Source: an uncultured Spirochaetaceae bacterium (lineage in GTDB: Bacteria; Spirochaetota; Spirochaetia; Sphaerochaetales; Sphaerochaetaceae). Taken from it: a stretch of DNA of 57,304 bases. The notes under the pieces are model-generated. The model saw only the letters and a program-made list of their open reading frames with translations. It ran no database searches and had not been told where the DNA came from. Position 1 is the first letter of the stretch. Every line of letters starts with the position of its first letter. Below are positions 32,662-42,998 of this stretch, piece by piece. The translations under genes were made by a program, and so were the position numbers. The DNA lies in NCBI GenBank assembly GCA_944389975.1, contig CALXOH010000050.1, forward strand, positions 1 through 57,304. The letters are read 5' to 3'.

Positions 32662-34299
32662 TTGGAACTCTGTTACATTACCGGTCATAGAAATCCCGAT
32701 ATGGATTCCGTATGCGCAGCTTATTCATATTCTGTATTGCTCAACAACGTATTCAAAAACGGAGAGATGAAATACACGCCGGTGCGGCTGGGGCCCGTGT
32801 CTGATGCAGTCAAGGCAGTCTTCGACAACCTCTCCCTGCCACTTCCGGAGGTCTTGAGGGATGTGCGTACGAAAGCTTCCGATGTGATGCGGTATGGGAA
32901 GGCATCGCTCAATGTCGATGACCCGATATACAAACTCGTGTTGCTCTACAACGACAGCTATCCCTCTGTCGTGCCTATCAAGAAAGACGGCGTTGTAGTG
33001 GGGCTGGTCTCGGTTGATGACATAAACAGGTTCTTTTTGAAGGAAAACCACAAGGTACGCCCGAACTACATCCTTCTGGAAGAGAACATCGGCAAGGTTG
33101 TGGGTGGAATGTTTTACAAGAGGGGAAGGAAGAAAGCGTTCGAAAACTCGATAATCGTCGGTGCCATGGAGTACGATGTGTTCATCAAGCGGGCTGAAAT
33201 GTGTCCAACCAAACCTTTCCTGGTTGTAGGAAACAGAAAGAGGCATATAGAATATGCAATCTCTCACGACTTTCCCGGCATAATACTCACTGGCGTTGAC
33301 GACATAGCATCCCTCGGAATTGATTTCTCCACGTACGAAGGGCTTGTGTACCTTTCAAGCGAAGATACTGCGGAGACTATAAGGCTTTTGCGTCTTGCAA
33401 CCCCGATAGAGAACGTGATGTCGGAGGAGCAAGGCCCGAAACTGTCGGTTTCAACGTCGTATGAGGAAGCGAAGAACACTCTCCGCGACAGCCAGTACAG
33501 AGGCCTCTCCGTATATGGGGAGGATGGACTTTGGAAAGGGTATGTCACGAGAAGGTGCTTCCTTGAGCGCCCGATGAAGAAGGTCATCCTCGTGGACCAC
33601 AACGAGATCGAGCAGTCGGTGCCCGGGCTCGAGGAGGCGGATATAATCGGAATCGTTGACCACCACAGGCTCGATGCGCCGAAGCTTCCCCGTCCGATAT
33701 CGATCATCTCCGAGCCGATCGGGTCGACGTGCACGATAATCTACCATCAGTTCATCAAATACGGACAGGAGATCGACAAGACGACGGCAACCGTACTTCT
33801 TTCGGGGGTAATTGCAGACACTGTCATGCTCAAAAGCCCCACGACTACCCGCGACGACATCGAAGCTGCGTTCTCCCTTTCTGCAAAAGCGGAGGTCGAG
33901 AGTATAGAGGAGTTCGGAAGGAAACTATTCTCATCCTCCCTCGATCTCAAGAGCGTGGATCCGGAGAAGATCATATTGCAGGATTTCAAGAAGTACAGCG
34001 AGAAGGGCATAGCATTCGGAATAGGACAGGTCGAGGTTCCTTCGATAAGCGAAGTCGAGGATGTGTTCCAGTCATACAAGGCTGCGCTTGAGAAGGTGAG
34101 GAATGACAACCGCCTCGATTGGGCGATGCTGCTCCTTACAGACGTTTTCAAGGAAGTCTCGCTTCTTCTCACTACGGGATTGGACAGGGAATACAAGTTC
34201 GTATACGAGAAAGAGTGCGATTGCCTCTATTACCTTCCGGGTGTGCTCTCAAGGAAGAAACAGCTTCTTCCCGAGGTGTTGAGGGTCCTGGAGGATTAG
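32662..34299 (+). CDS. ppaC: Manganese-dependent inorganic pyrophosphatase with CBS domains
   Basis: This family II pyrophosphatase has 545 residues. The catalytic DHH domain starts with GHRNPDMDSV (residues 8-17) and is interrupted by a regulatory insert (about 70-300) with a CBS pair and a DRTGG-type domain. The DHH motif VDHHRLD (about 333) and the DHHA2 C-terminus follow. Such enzymes are inhibited or activated by adenine nucleotides through the CBS pair in studied relatives. Start TTG 32662 has AAGGAAGGAAT upstream. Its stop codon overlaps that of the convergent relA/spoT gene by two bases. Confidence 0.93.
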   Translation: MELCYITGHRNPDMDSVCAAYSYSVLLNNVFKNGEMKYTPVRLGPVSDAVKAVFDNLSLPLPEVLRDVRTKASDVMRYGKASLNVDDPIYKLVLLYNDSYPSVVPIKKDGVVVGLVSVDDINRFFLKENHKVRPNYILLEENIGKVVGGMFYKRGRKKAFENSIIVGAMEYDVFIKRAEMCPTKPFLVVGNRKRHIEYAISHDFPGIILTGVDDIASLGIDFSTYEGLVYLSSEDTAETIRLLRLATPIENVMSEEQGPKLSVSTSYEEAKNTLRDSQYRGLSVYGEDGLWKGYVTRRCFLERPMKKVILVDHNEIEQSVPGLEEADIIGIVDHHRLDAPKLPRPISIISEPIGSTCTIIYHQFIKYGQEIDKTTATVLLSGVIADTVMLKSPTTTRDDIEAAFSLSAKAEVESIEEFGRKLFSSSLDLKSVDPEKIILQDFKKYSEKGIAFGIGQVEVPSISEVEDVFQSYKAALEKVRNDNRLDWAMLLLTDVFKEVSLLLTTGLDREYKFVYEKECDCLYYLPGVLSRKKQLLPEVLRVLED

Positions 34300-36320
34300 A
34301 CACCTACGACTTTCTTGATCGATGGGATCTGCCTTATTGCGCTTGTAGTCTTCTTCAGTGCTTCGAGCGTCTCGCAGGAAATTGTGAACACTCCCGAGAG
34401 ATCTCCGTTTGCATCCACGTCAAGGCTTCCTGAAAGGAGGTGCGATCCGTACTTCCTCGTTGCATTGTCTATCTCCCCGAAGAGCTCTGTATTCATCTTC
34501 GCTATCACTTTGAAGCGCCTTACAAGTTCCTTGTTGTCCCATTCGACAGGAACGAGCCTGACGTCCCCTTCAGGGATGTTCTTCAGATTCGGGCACCCCT
34601 TCTTGTGTATTACATAGCCCCTTCCCCGGCTGATGTATGCGACGATGTCATCCCCGTACACCGGGTTGCAGCACTTCGCGAAGTCGAATAGCACGTTTGA
34701 ATTCTCCCCGATGACTATCGAACCCTTCGGCTGGCTTGAAATGAACCTGATTCCTCTGCTCGGGGGGATTATCCTCTTCGGGTCGATCGTCTCCTCTTTC
34801 CTCGTACTCTGCTTCTGTCCCGGAACCGACGGCGCGATCGGAACGTTCGAGTTGAGGTTCTTGTTCAGCCACGCCTTGATCTTCTTCTTTGCGTTCGAAG
34901 TATGCGCATACTCAAGCCACGCCTGGTTCGGATGTGCGTTCGGACTGGTGAGGATTTCGACGATCTGTGTGTTCTCCAGAGGTTTGTTTAGCGGAATTAT
35001 CGAATTGTCAGCACGTGCACCAGAGCAGTGCACCCCGACTTCCGTATGTATCTTGAACGCGAAATCCAGTGCGGTCGAGCCGACTGGGAGTTCTATCACG
35101 TGCCCCTGTGGCGTGAAGATTATGATCGAGTCCTTCAAAAGGTCGTTCTTGATCTCATCCATGAAATCTTCATCGGATTGCTCGATCTCCTTCGACCAGT
35201 TCTTGAGTTTCTGGATTATCTTGTTGTAGTTGATGCTGTCTACGGTCTTCCAAACGCCGCTTTCACTTCCAGTGGATGCTTTGTACGACCAGTGGGCGGC
35301 AACTCCCTCCTCGGCAGTCTTGTGCATCTCCTGGGTACGTATCTGGATTTCAAGCGGTTTCGAGCCCGGTCCGAGGACGGTTGTGTGGAGCGACTGGTAG
35401 TTGTTCGGCTTGGGCATCGCGATGTAGTCCTTGAAACGACCTTCGATCGGGACCCATAGGCTGTGGATTATCCCGAGTATCGTGTAGCATTCGACTTGCG
35501 TCTGGCATATCACGCGCACCCCGAGTATGTCGTATATCTCGTCGATCTCTTTCTTTCTCTTCTTTATCTTCTGGTAGATGGAGTAGGCGTGCTTCACCCG
35601 CCCCGAGATCTCGACGTCCGTTATCCCGACTTTGCAACACGCTTCGTAGAGCGCTTTCGAAACCCCTTTTATGTACGCTGTGTACTCACCCTTCCTTTCA
35701 AGAAGGTATTCGTTTATGTATGCATAGCTTTCGGGCTTGAGCGCTTTGAGCGATAGATCCTCGAGCTCGCACTTGAGGGTGGACATTCCGAGGCTGTCTG
35801 CTATCGGGGCGAATATGTCGAGGCAGTCCTGGGCGAACTCCTGCCTCCTCTTCGGCTGGAGGTACTCGGCGGTCTTCATGTTGTGAAGCTTGTCTGCAAG
35901 CTTTATCAATATGACTCTGACATCCTTGCTCATGGCAAAGAACATCTTCTTTATCGTCTCTGCTTCCTGTATCGATTTGTTGTCGGTTATGTGGCTTATC
36001 TTGGTCACGCCCTCGACCATCGTCGCAACTTCTTTTCCGAAAAGTTTCTCAAGCTCTTCCCTGCTTGTGGACGTATCCTCCAAAAGGTCATGCAAAAGCC
36101 CGGCTGCAACCGTGTCTGCGTCCATTCCGAGGTTCATCAGGGTTTCCGCGACGGCAAGCGGATGGATTATGTAAGGCTCCCCGCTCTTTCTTTTCTGATC
36201 CCCGTGCTTTTTGGCAGCGTAGACTGCAGCGGATGCAATCTTATCCTTCTCTTCCCCCTGAAAGCGGATTATGTTCTTTATGAATTTGTCGACAAGCTCT
36301 TTGTTTGGAAAATCTTCCAT
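34296..36320 (-). CDS. relA: (p)ppGpp synthetase/hydrolase RelA/SpoT
   Basis: This bifunctional stringent-response enzyme has an HD hydrolase domain (HDLLED near residue 72), a synthetase domain (RFKDYIAMPKPN), a TGS domain (residues about 370-430) and a C-terminal ACT domain. About 674 residues from ATG 36320. The frame is open up to a TTG at 36404, but that would overlap prmC and lacks family support. ATG 36320 has no Shine-Dalgarno sequence; it follows TATACT by six bases, with TTGTCA 17 bases further upstream. The mRNA is thus probably leaderless from this promoter. It lies downstream of prfA-prmC. Confidence 0.94.
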   Translation of the reverse strand: MEDFPNKELVDKFIKNIIRFQGEEKDKIASAAVYAAKKHGDQKRKSGEPYIIHPLAVAETLMNLGMDADTVAAGLLHDLLEDTSTSREELEKLFGKEVATMVEGVTKISHITDNKSIQEAETIKKMFFAMSKDVRVILIKLADKLHNMKTAEYLQPKRRQEFAQDCLDIFAPIADSLGMSTLKCELEDLSLKALKPESYAYINEYLLERKGEYTAYIKGVSKALYEACCKVGITDVEISGRVKHAYSIYQKIKKRKKEIDEIYDILGVRVICQTQVECYTILGIIHSLWVPIEGRFKDYIAMPKPNNYQSLHTTVLGPGSKPLEIQIRTQEMHKTAEEGVAAHWSYKASTGSESGVWKTVDSINYNKIIQKLKNWSKEIEQSDEDFMDEIKNDLLKDSIIIFTPQGHVIELPVGSTALDFAFKIHTEVGVHCSGARADNSIIPLNKPLENTQIVEILTSPNAHPNQAWLEYAHTSNAKKKIKAWLNKNLNSNVPIAPSVPGQKQSTRKEETIDPKRIIPPSRGIRFISSQPKGSIVIGENSNVLFDFAKCCNPVYGDDIVAYISRGRGYVIHKKGCPNLKNIPEGDVRLVPVEWDNKELVRRFKVIAKMNTELFGEIDNATRKYGSHLLSGSLDVDANGDLSGVFTISCETLEALKKTTSAIRQIPSIKKVVGV

Positions 36321-36326
36321 AGATTG

Positions 36327-36355
36327 AGTATAAGGCCGGAGAAAGTCTCTGACAA
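36327..36355 (-). promoter_or_regulatory. Promoter directly abutting relA/spoT start
   Basis: On the minus strand TTGTCA (36350-36355), a 17-base spacer and TATACT (36327-36332) are followed after six bases by the ATG. Transcription would start at or next to the A of the start codon. The -35 lies just before the prmC stop codon. Confidence 0.6.
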
Positions 36356-36366
36356 TAAAAGGAAAA

Positions 36367-37194
36367 TCAATAAGTGGCACAAGTATGCCTGTTTTTCCCT
36401 GCAAGGTCCTTCACGACCCACACTTCTGAAAACCCTGCATCGTCAAGCATTCTTCTTATCTCCCCGGTCTGTCTGTAATCCGATTCGATCAGGATCGCGC
36501 CCCCTTTCCCAAGGTGCATCGGCGCTTCTTCGATTATCCTCGATATGATGTCCAATCCGTCATCCCCTGGCGATATGAGTGCTGTGCGGGGTTCGCACTT
36601 CACTTCCCTTGACAATCCTTCGTACCACTTTTTTGCGATATACGGAGGGTTTGTGACTATCATGTCGAATCTCCCGTTTATCTTCCCAAATAGGTCTGAG
36701 AGTACGAAAGCTCCACCTTCCCCGATTATCTTCCCGTAGTTTTTCCTTGCAATTTCAAGTGCGCTTTCACTTATGTCAGAGAGCGTCAGGCTGACTTTCC
36801 TGTTCTTTCCGATCGCTATTCCGATCGCGCCCGAACCTGTGCATAGGTCGAGCACACTGCTGTAGTTGTATTTGTCTATAAGCGAGATTGCTTCATCCAC
36901 GAGAAGTTCGGTTTCAGGGCGGGGGATCAACACGCTTTCATCCACGAAGAAATCGATGCCGTAGAATTCCTTTTCTTTCGTGATGTACGACATCGGCATT
37001 CCCCCGGCGCGCAATAAAGCCGCCTGGAGTATCCTCTCCTCGTCTTCCTTTTCCACTTTTCTCTCGTCGTTGAGTATGTACTCCACGTCGCTTTCGCCAA
37101 GCACGCTTTTTATGATCACCCGTGCTTCAAGCATCGGGTTTTCAAGGTCGCGCACTATGTTGAAGACTTTCCTTTTTATCTCCCGTTCGTTCAA
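36367..37194 (-). CDS. prmC: Release factor glutamine methyltransferase
   Basis: PrmC (HemK) methylates the glutamine of the GGQ motif of release factors using SAM. The 275 residues include the N-terminal helical domain, the SAM motif [15 protein letters not shown] and the catalytic NPPY ([12 protein letters not shown]). The TTG start at 37194 overlaps the prfA stop (TTGA), giving tight coupling to its substrate's gene. Confidence 0.95.
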   Translation of the reverse strand: MNEREIKRKVFNIVRDLENPMLEARVIIKSVLGESDVEYILNDERKVEKEDEERILQAALLRAGGMPMSYITKEKEFYGIDFFVDESVLIPRPETELLVDEAISLIDKYNYSSVLDLCTGSGAIGIAIGKNRKVSLTLSDISESALEIARKNYGKIIGEGGAFVLSDLFGKINGRFDMIVTNPPYIAKKWYEGLSREVKCEPRTALISPGDDGLDIISRIIEEAPMHLGKGGAILIESDYRQTGEIRRMLDDAGFSEVWVVKDLAGKNRHTCATY

Positions 37195-38255
37195 ACTTCC
37201 TCGAGCGCCTCTTCGCCTTTGTGGATCTTCAAGGCATCGATGAGTTCATCAAGTTCCCCGTCCATCACCAGGTCGAGCTTGTAGAGTGTGAGGTTTATCC
37301 TGTGGTCTGTGACCCTGTTTTGAGGGAAGTTGTACGTTCTTATGCGTTCGCTTCTGTCGCCCGATCCGACCTGGCTTTTCCTCTCGTCCGCCCTTTCCTT
37401 GCGCTTTTTCTCCTCTTCCATGTCGTAAAGCCTCGAGCGGAGAACGCGCATTGCCTTGTTCTTGTTCTTCAGCTGAGACTTCTCGTCCTGGCAGATGACT
37501 ACAAGTCCTGTGGGCTTGTGGGTGATCCTGACTGCGCTGTCGGTCGTGTTTACGCACTGCCCGCCCGGGCCGCCAGCCCTCATCACGTCGATCTTCAGAT
37601 CCTCCTGCCTTATTTCTATGTCGGTCTCCTCAGCTTCCGGAAGGACTGCGACCGTGATCGCTGAGGTGTGTATCCTTCCCTGGCTTTCCGTCTGAGGCAC
37701 CCTCTGCACCCTGTGCACCCCCGATTCATACCTGAGGCTTCCGTATACATCCTTGCCTGATATCGAGAGTATGACCTCCTTCAGTCCTCCGACTTCAGAA
37801 TCGCTTTGGCTTATTATCTCGATCTTCCAGCGTTTCTTTTCAGCGTAGTGGGAGTACATCCTGAACACATCGGATGCAAAGAGCGATGCTTCATCACCGC
37901 CCGTGCCTGCGCGTATTTCCATGATGATGTTCTTGCCATCAAGCGGATCCGGGGGGACAAGGAGCATCTTCGCCCGCTTCTCCAGTTCCTCCTTCTCCCT
38001 CTCAAGTCCTGCAATCTCTTCCTTTGCCATCTCTCTGAGTTCCTCGTCGCTTTCGCTTTCGACGAGCATTTTGGCGTCCTCAAGCTCCTTCGAGTTCCTC
38101 TCGAGTTCCTCAAGCGCGTTTACTATCGGTTCCAGATGGCTTCTATCCATCATCAGTTTCTTGTAAAGGTTCATGTCTTGGAAAGTCGATTCTTCCTGCA
38201 GCTTTCCATCCAGCTCTTCAAGCTGTCTTCTGTATTCAGGTAGTTTTTCAAGCAT
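37191..38255 (-). CDS. prfA: Peptide chain release factor 1
   Basis: RF1 ends translation at UAA and UAG. The 354 residues include the GGQ motif in [14 protein letters not shown] and the typical [15 protein letters not shown] region; the domain order is that of RF1 and not of RF2, with no frameshift site. ATG 38255 has no Shine-Dalgarno sequence and lies nine bases after TAGAAT (38265-38270 on the minus strand), so the leader should be very short. It overlaps prmC. Confidence 0.96.
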   Translation of the reverse strand: MLEKLPEYRRQLEELDGKLQEESTFQDMNLYKKLMMDRSHLEPIVNALEELERNSKELEDAKMLVESESDEELREMAKEEIAGLEREKEELEKRAKMLLVPPDPLDGKNIIMEIRAGTGGDEASLFASDVFRMYSHYAEKKRWKIEIISQSDSEVGGLKEVILSISGKDVYGSLRYESGVHRVQRVPQTESQGRIHTSAITVAVLPEAEETDIEIRQEDLKIDVMRAGGPGGQCVNTTDSAVRITHKPTGLVVICQDEKSQLKNKNKAMRVLRSRLYDMEEEKKRKERADERKSQVGSGDRSERIRTYNFPQNRVTDHRINLTLYKLDLVMDGELDELIDALKIHKGEEALEEV

Positions 38256-38361
38256 TGCATAGAGATTCTAACAAATCGTCCTGTTTTCATCCATCTCGGA
38301 AAAAATACATCGGACTTTCCGGATTTGTGGTATCATCGATCATGAGTAAGAGGTGTGTTTC

Positions 38362-39474
38362 TTGAAAAAGGAATTTTTAAAATACATTCCGATCGGGATA
38401 TTCCTGATTATACTTTTTGCCATATTTCATTACTGGAGTAATATATCCGGTCTTGTCGGTGTGCTTCTCTCCGCCCTCGTGCCGTTCTTTCTGGGATTGG
38501 GCTTGAGCTTTGTCGTGAACATTCCTCTCTCGTTCTTCGAACGCACGATATACAAAAAGATCGGGCGAAAGGGTATAAGGCGCTTTTTCTCCTTGGTGAC
38601 TGCATACCTTGCCGCCGTCTTGATAATAGTGCTGGTTTCCGTCCTTGTAATCCCACGTGCAGCTGAATCGATAATAGAACTGATCGATCGATTCCCGGGC
38701 TTCATCGAGGATTTGGATGCCTTCTTGACTGAGAAGTTTGATTTTCCACTCGTGGAGACGCTGTTCGAGGGATCCTCGATAGGGGAGAAGGTAAAGGGTT
38801 TCTTGAGCGAGAAGGGTACCGGGCTTGTAGATTACGTGATATCAGTGACGATGAGCACCGTGGGTGTTGTAGTCAAGTTCATACTTGCTGTCGTCTTCTC
38901 GATCTACATCCTCTCTTCAAAGGAGAAGCTCCACGACGGACTTTCCGTGATCTTCTCCACATATCTTGGAAAGGAGAGGAAGGAAAAGATCTTCTCGGTG
39001 TTCAAAGTGTTTTCAGATGTCTTTCACAGCTTCTTCGTCGGGCAGTCGACCGAAGCTGTCATCTTGGGAACGCTTACGTTCTTCGGCATGACTTTGATCA
39101 GGCTTCCATACGCTCCGATGATCGCTCCACTGGTGGGGCTGACTGCGCTTGTACCCCTCGTAGGCGCGTGGATAGGGGCGGCCGGCGGCTTTCTTCTCAT
39201 CCTCACAATATCCCCGATCAAGGCGATCATATTCATTCTCTTTCTTTGCATATTGCAATTCTTCGACAACTACTTCATATACCCGAAGGTCGTGGGCTCC
39301 TCAGTCGGCATCTCCGGGCTCTGGGTACTGCTTGGAATTACGATCGGCGGTGGAGTTTTCGGAGTTGCGGGGATGTTCATATGCGTTCCTCTGATCGCAT
39401 CGATCATCCACTTGGTCAAAGGGGACCTCGTCAGGAGAGGATCTCTTTCTCCAGGAGATGGCCGTAATCCATAA
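38362..39474 (+). CDS. AI-2E family permease
   Basis: This is a membrane protein of the AI-2E transporter family (PF01594, about 370 residues) with about eight membrane segments: two pairs near the N-terminus, a central soluble stretch (about 105-145) and four or five helices in the second half, including the conserved FVGQSTEA and LVPLVGAWIG regions. Members export autoinducer-2 or, in other cases, work as Na+/H+ antiporters; the substrate here is unknown. TTG 38362 is chosen because AGAGGTG lies six bases upstream. The 3' end overlaps sbcB by 44 bases. Confidence 0.85.
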   Translation: MKKEFLKYIPIGIFLIILFAIFHYWSNISGLVGVLLSALVPFFLGLGLSFVVNIPLSFFERTIYKKIGRKGIRRFFSLVTAYLAAVLIIVLVSVLVIPRAAESIIELIDRFPGFIEDLDAFLTEKFDFPLVETLFEGSSIGEKVKGFLSEKGTGLVDYVISVTMSTVGVVVKFILAVVFSIYILSSKEKLHDGLSVIFSTYLGKERKEKIFSVFKVFSDVFHSFFVGQSTEAVILGTLTFFGMTLIRLPYAPMIAPLVGLTALVPLVGAWIGAAGGFLLILTISPIKAIIFILFLCILQFFDNYFIYPKVVGSSVGISGLWVLLGITIGGGVFGVAGMFICVPLIASIIHLVKGDLVRRGSLSPGDGRNP

Positions 39475-40849
39475 GTTTCTTTGCGATCAACTTGTCTTTT
39501 GCGTCCCTCTCGAGGCTGTCGATTATCTCGGAGCATTCCCTCATGTATAGCTCAAGTGTCTTCTGATGCTTTGACGGCGGGTTAATAAGCCTGGATGCGC
39601 AGAAGTTCTTCCACTTCCTTCTCTCCTCTTCGTCGAAAACTTCCGGCCAGTTTCTTCCGACAAGGCGCCATAGGAGCTTGTAGTACTTCGGGTCGTCGAA
39701 GTTGTAATCCCCGTCCTTGAGTTTCCTCTCCGGGGGAAGTGCGCGTATCTTGTCGAGCCTATCCCTGTCGTTCTTCGAAAGGAACTTGCCGTATATCGTA
39801 TAGTCCGGGTCGCTCTCCTCGTCCACGAATTCATTGCTTTGGAAAAGAGGGGAGAGGTCGAAGAGGTACCTGTGGTCTCTCACTATCATCCGCGCCTTCT
39901 CTTCCATCCCAGCTTTCGTAAATCCGATGCGTTCCTCGACTTTCTTGTTCAGTACGTTCATGGGGGCGATGAACGGGCATTTGTTGCTCTGTACCCTGAC
40001 GAACCCCGCATCCCTCAAATTCTCCATCCCTTCCAAGCTTTCAGGTATTTCCTTCGTCAGGTCGAAGCACCAGATGTCGTTGCTCTTCTCCTTGTTCCTC
40101 CAAAGAGGGATCACGGGGTGCGTGTTTCCGTTTTCTGATGCGTATAGCGCGCTTGTGTGGAGCATCGGAGTGTGCCTTTCGACATCCAGAAGCCTCCAGA
40201 CATCCACTTTCGTCCGGTTATTGAATGCCCATGCATAGAGTTTGGGTTGCTTTTCCTTTATCATCCTTGCGACGTTTATCGTGGCAATTACATCAACCAG
40301 CGCATCGTGCGCTCCCTCCTGCTCGATGTTGTTCTCCTCGGTGAGGTCCGTAAGGCGGAAGCTGACAAAGCCCGTATCGGGGTTCTTCTTTTCGAATACC
40401 ATCCCCTCCGGTCTGAGGTCCCTGGTCGCTCTTACGAGGTTTATGATGTCCCAGCGTGATCGCATCTTGAAGTTTTCCCTTTCGTACGGATCGAATAGGT
40501 TCCTGTACAGCGTCGAGCGTATGCATTCGTCGTCGAAACCGATGTTGTTGTATCCGACGCCGATCGTTCCCGGAACCAGAAACTCGTCGTTGACTCTTTT
40601 TATCAGATCGTATTCCGAAAGGCTCTCTTTTTTTTCGTTTATATCGAGCGGGGTGAGCCCTGTTACAAGACAGCTTTCGGGGGATGGCAGGTAATCAGGG
40701 GAAAGTCTTCCGTAAAGAAGTATCGGATCGGATACGATTTCCAGTGACAAGTCGGTGCGGATCATCGCAACCTGTGCTATCCTGTCAACCCTTGGGCTGA
40801 GCCCGTACGTTTCCAGGTCATACCATAAAATAGTTTTTTCCAACGCCAT
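39431..40849 (-). CDS. sbcB: Exodeoxyribonuclease I
   Basis: Exonuclease I degrades single-stranded DNA 3' to 5' in recombination and mismatch repair. The DEDDh nuclease core begins with WYDLETYGL (Asp11, Glu13), with GYNNIGFDD and HDALVDV later, followed by the SH3-like and helical C-terminal domains. About 472 residues. ATG 40849 has no Shine-Dalgarno sequence and sits six bases after an extended -10 (TGCTATATT). It is unusual outside proteobacteria, but complete. Confidence 0.9.
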   Translation of the reverse strand: MALEKTILWYDLETYGLSPRVDRIAQVAMIRTDLSLEIVSDPILLYGRLSPDYLPSPESCLVTGLTPLDINEKKESLSEYDLIKRVNDEFLVPGTIGVGYNNIGFDDECIRSTLYRNLFDPYERENFKMRSRWDIINLVRATRDLRPEGMVFEKKNPDTGFVSFRLTDLTEENNIEQEGAHDALVDVIATINVARMIKEKQPKLYAWAFNNRTKVDVWRLLDVERHTPMLHTSALYASENGNTHPVIPLWRNKEKSNDIWCFDLTKEIPESLEGMENLRDAGFVRVQSNKCPFIAPMNVLNKKVEERIGFTKAGMEEKARMIVRDHRYLFDLSPLFQSNEFVDEESDPDYTIYGKFLSKNDRDRLDKIRALPPERKLKDGDYNFDDPKYYKLLWRLVGRNWPEVFDEEERRKWKNFCASRLINPPSKHQKTLELYMRECSEIIDSLERDAKDKLIAKKLMDYGHLLEKEILS

Positions 40850-40855
40850 ACTGGA

Positions 40856-40864
40856 AATATAGCA
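40856..40864 (-). promoter_or_regulatory. Extended -10 abutting sbcB start
   Basis: On the minus strand TGCTATATT ends six bases before the sbcB ATG, so the transcript would begin at about the start codon. There is no good -35, as expected of extended -10 promoters. Confidence 0.5.
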
Positions 40865-40968
40865 CAAAAGGGCGTTTGTTGTTTGCCATGACCGCTTCGT
40901 TTGTAGCATTCTTTTAACACGAATCTAATCGCCCTCTATCGATTATTTCCATCCAAAACTATATCCTT

Positions 40969-42267
40969 ATGCTTATGAAAACTGAATTGGACAGCAAGAA
41001 GGGAATCTTTGCCTGGGCATTCTACGATTGGGCGAACAGTGCGTTTGCCACTACAGTGATGGCCGCGTTCTTCCCGATCTTCTTCAGGGCATACTGGGGA
41101 GCTGGCAACGACAGTGCCCTCAATACGTTCTACCTCGGGCTTGCAAACTCGATTGCAAGCATATTCGTCGCACTTCTGGCTCCAGTGCTCGGTGCAATTG
41201 CCGACAGGGGTGGCTACAGGAAGAAATTCCTCGTTTTCTTTGCATTCCTCGGCGCGTTGATGTCATCATCCCTCGCGTTCGTGCACATGGGCGCATGGCC
41301 GCTGGCATTTGCGTTCTACGTTCTTGGAAACATTGGTTTTGCAAGTGGAAACACCTTCTATGATTCGATGCTTCCTTCTGTTGCAAGCGAGAAGAAGGTG
41401 GATTTCGCATCCTCCCTGGGCTATTCGCTCGGGTACATCGGAGGTGGGATACTTTTCCTGTTGAACGTCGTCATGTTCCTCATGCCGGGACTTTTCGGAC
41501 TTGAAGACGGGGTTGCTGCCGTAAAGCTTTCGTTCCTCATGGTCGGCATCTGGTGGTTTGTGTTCTCCCTCCCGATAATCATCTTCGTTCCCGGCGGGGA
41601 GAAGAGCGATGGGATCGATCTGGCTGGGGCTGTGAAGAAAGGGTTCGGGGAGGTTGCCCAGACGCTCAGGAGCGTCAAGAGCCTCAAGAACCTCGGGTTT
41701 TTCCTCGTTGCGTACTGGTGTTACATTGATGGCGTCGACACGATCATCAAGATGGCTACAGACTACGGCACGAGCCTCGGCTTTCCCGCTGAGAGCCTTA
41801 TCGTCGCTCTCTTGATAACCCAGTTCGTTGCATTCCCTGCCGCAATCGCATACAGCTTCTTCGGAAAGAGGATAGGGGTCAAAAACGCTATTCTCGTTGC
41901 AGTCGTCGCATACGCAGTGATCGCGCTCCTTGGCTTTTTCATGACTAAAGTCATCCACTTCTACATCCTTGCAATATGCATAGGCCTTTTCCAAGGTGGA
42001 ATACAGGCGCTCTCAAGGTCGTTCTTCTCACGCCTTGTGCCGGAGAGCCACGAAAGCCAGTTCTTCGGCTTTTTCAACATGCTTGGGAAGTTCGCTGCGA
42101 TCATCGGACCGTTCCTCGTTGGAATCGTTTCGCTCTTTACCAGCGAACAGCGCTACGGAATCGTATCCTTGATAATCCTCTTCATCGTCGGCTTCGTGCT
42201 TCTCAGGAAGGTCGATGAGGATGAAGCTAGAAAGGAAAAGGAACTTTACGAAAATAGAACGAAATAG
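40969..42267 (+). CDS. UMF1-type MFS permease
   Basis: This is a 12-helix major facilitator superfamily protein of the UMF1/Atg22-like group: the N-terminal FAWAFYDWANSAFATTVMAA is the family's hallmark, and ADRGGYRKK is the MFS loop 2-3 motif. 432 residues. Eukaryotic Atg22 exports amino acids from vacuoles; the bacterial substrate is unknown. The start may be 40969 or the second ATG at 40975; no Shine-Dalgarno sequence is visible. A hairpin follows the gene. Confidence 0.88.
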   Translation: MLMKTELDSKKGIFAWAFYDWANSAFATTVMAAFFPIFFRAYWGAGNDSALNTFYLGLANSIASIFVALLAPVLGAIADRGGYRKKFLVFFAFLGALMSSSLAFVHMGAWPLAFAFYVLGNIGFASGNTFYDSMLPSVASEKKVDFASSLGYSLGYIGGGILFLLNVVMFLMPGLFGLEDGVAAVKLSFLMVGIWWFVFSLPIIIFVPGGEKSDGIDLAGAVKKGFGEVAQTLRSVKSLKNLGFFLVAYWCYIDGVDTIIKMATDYGTSLGFPAESLIVALLITQFVAFPAAIAYSFFGKRIGVKNAILVAVVAYAVIALLGFFMTKVIHFYILAICIGLFQGGIQALSRSFFSRLVPESHESQFFGFFNMLGKFAAIIGPFLVGIVSLFTSEQRYGIVSLIILFIVGFVLLRKVDEDEARKEKELYENRTK

Positions 42268-42310
42268 AATTTTTCGTTTGAATGCAAGCGTAAGGATTGC
42301 TATAGTTTTC

Positions 42311-42334
42311 TCAGGGAAAGATCTTTTTCCCTGA
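42311..42334. other. Hairpin after permease gene
   Basis: TCAGGGAAA (42311-42319) pairs perfectly with TTTCCCTGA (42326-42334), six-base loop. There is no T-run after it, so it is a structural element or a weak terminator between the permease gene and the next exported protein gene. Confidence 0.45.
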
Positions 42335-42360
42335 TGACAACAACTTGGAGGACGATAAGA

Positions 42361-42987
42361 ATGCTGAGGAGGATGTTCCTTTCTCTCTTTTCATTTGTCT
42401 TCTGTTGCTCTTGTTTGTTTGCCCGGACTGCCACGGCCGATATCGGCGTCGCGATGGAGGGGGTTGTCGATGCAGTTCTGGCAGTTTCCGCTTCCCAGAT
42501 CGGAGGGGTGAAGCTTTCATTGCAAGGGGTGGGTATATACAACAACGATCCTGATGACGGATCGCTGATGGCGGGTTTCACCCGTTCCGACCTCTCAGGC
42601 TATTCTGCAAGCCTCGTCTTCAACAGCCAGGATGAACAGTCCTGGTACCAGTCGCTTCTGGGAATATCTTCCTCATCGATCTCCCCTTTGAGGGAGAAGG
42701 TTGTGAAGAGCCTCGAGAAGGTACGTTTCCTGCCCGGGGATGTGGTGGTGGACGGAACGGTATTGTTTTCCGTATTGGGAGAAGGTTATCATCAAAATGA
42801 ATTGGGGAAAGTGTATTCATTTTCCGTCGATGTTTCGCTCGTCGTAAGCGGAGACAGGCTCTCTTCGATGGTTTTGGTGGAGGGGCGGATCTATATAAAC
42901 GTAGTTGAGAACGGTACTGTCGTATTCATGTTCGAAGGTATCACCGTCAACGGAGAGAGGATGGATTTCCCCGTATTCGAGCTTTAG
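42361..42987 (+). CDS. Exported protein, function unknown
   Basis: ATG 42361 follows GGAGG by nine bases. It has an N-terminal signal sequence (MLRRMFLSLFSFVFCCSCLF...) with cysteines that could be a lipobox-like site. The mature part of about 180 residues is beta-rich (SVDVSLVVSGDRLSSMVLV...). I see no known family. It lies 11 bases before the hexokinase gene and is therefore co-transcribed with it, which does not itself explain its role. Confidence 0.6.
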   Translation: MLRRMFLSLFSFVFCCSCLFARTATADIGVAMEGVVDAVLAVSASQIGGVKLSLQGVGIYNNDPDDGSLMAGFTRSDLSGYSASLVFNSQDEQSWYQSLLGISSSSISPLREKVVKSLEKVRFLPGDVVVDGTVLFSVLGEGYHQNELGKVYSFSVDVSLVVSGDRLSSMVLVEGRIYINVVENGTVVFMFEGITVNGERMDFPVFEL

Positions 42988-42998
42988 GAGGCACTTCT

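Noticed and set aside
36321-36404. Longer relA/spoT start at TTG 36404
   Set aside because: It would overlap prmC and add 28 residues absent from the family, and the promoter elements lie inside it.
38353-38361. GTG 38353 as start of the AI-2E gene
   Set aside because: The Shine-Dalgarno-like AGAGGTG overlaps that codon and is correctly spaced for TTG 38362.
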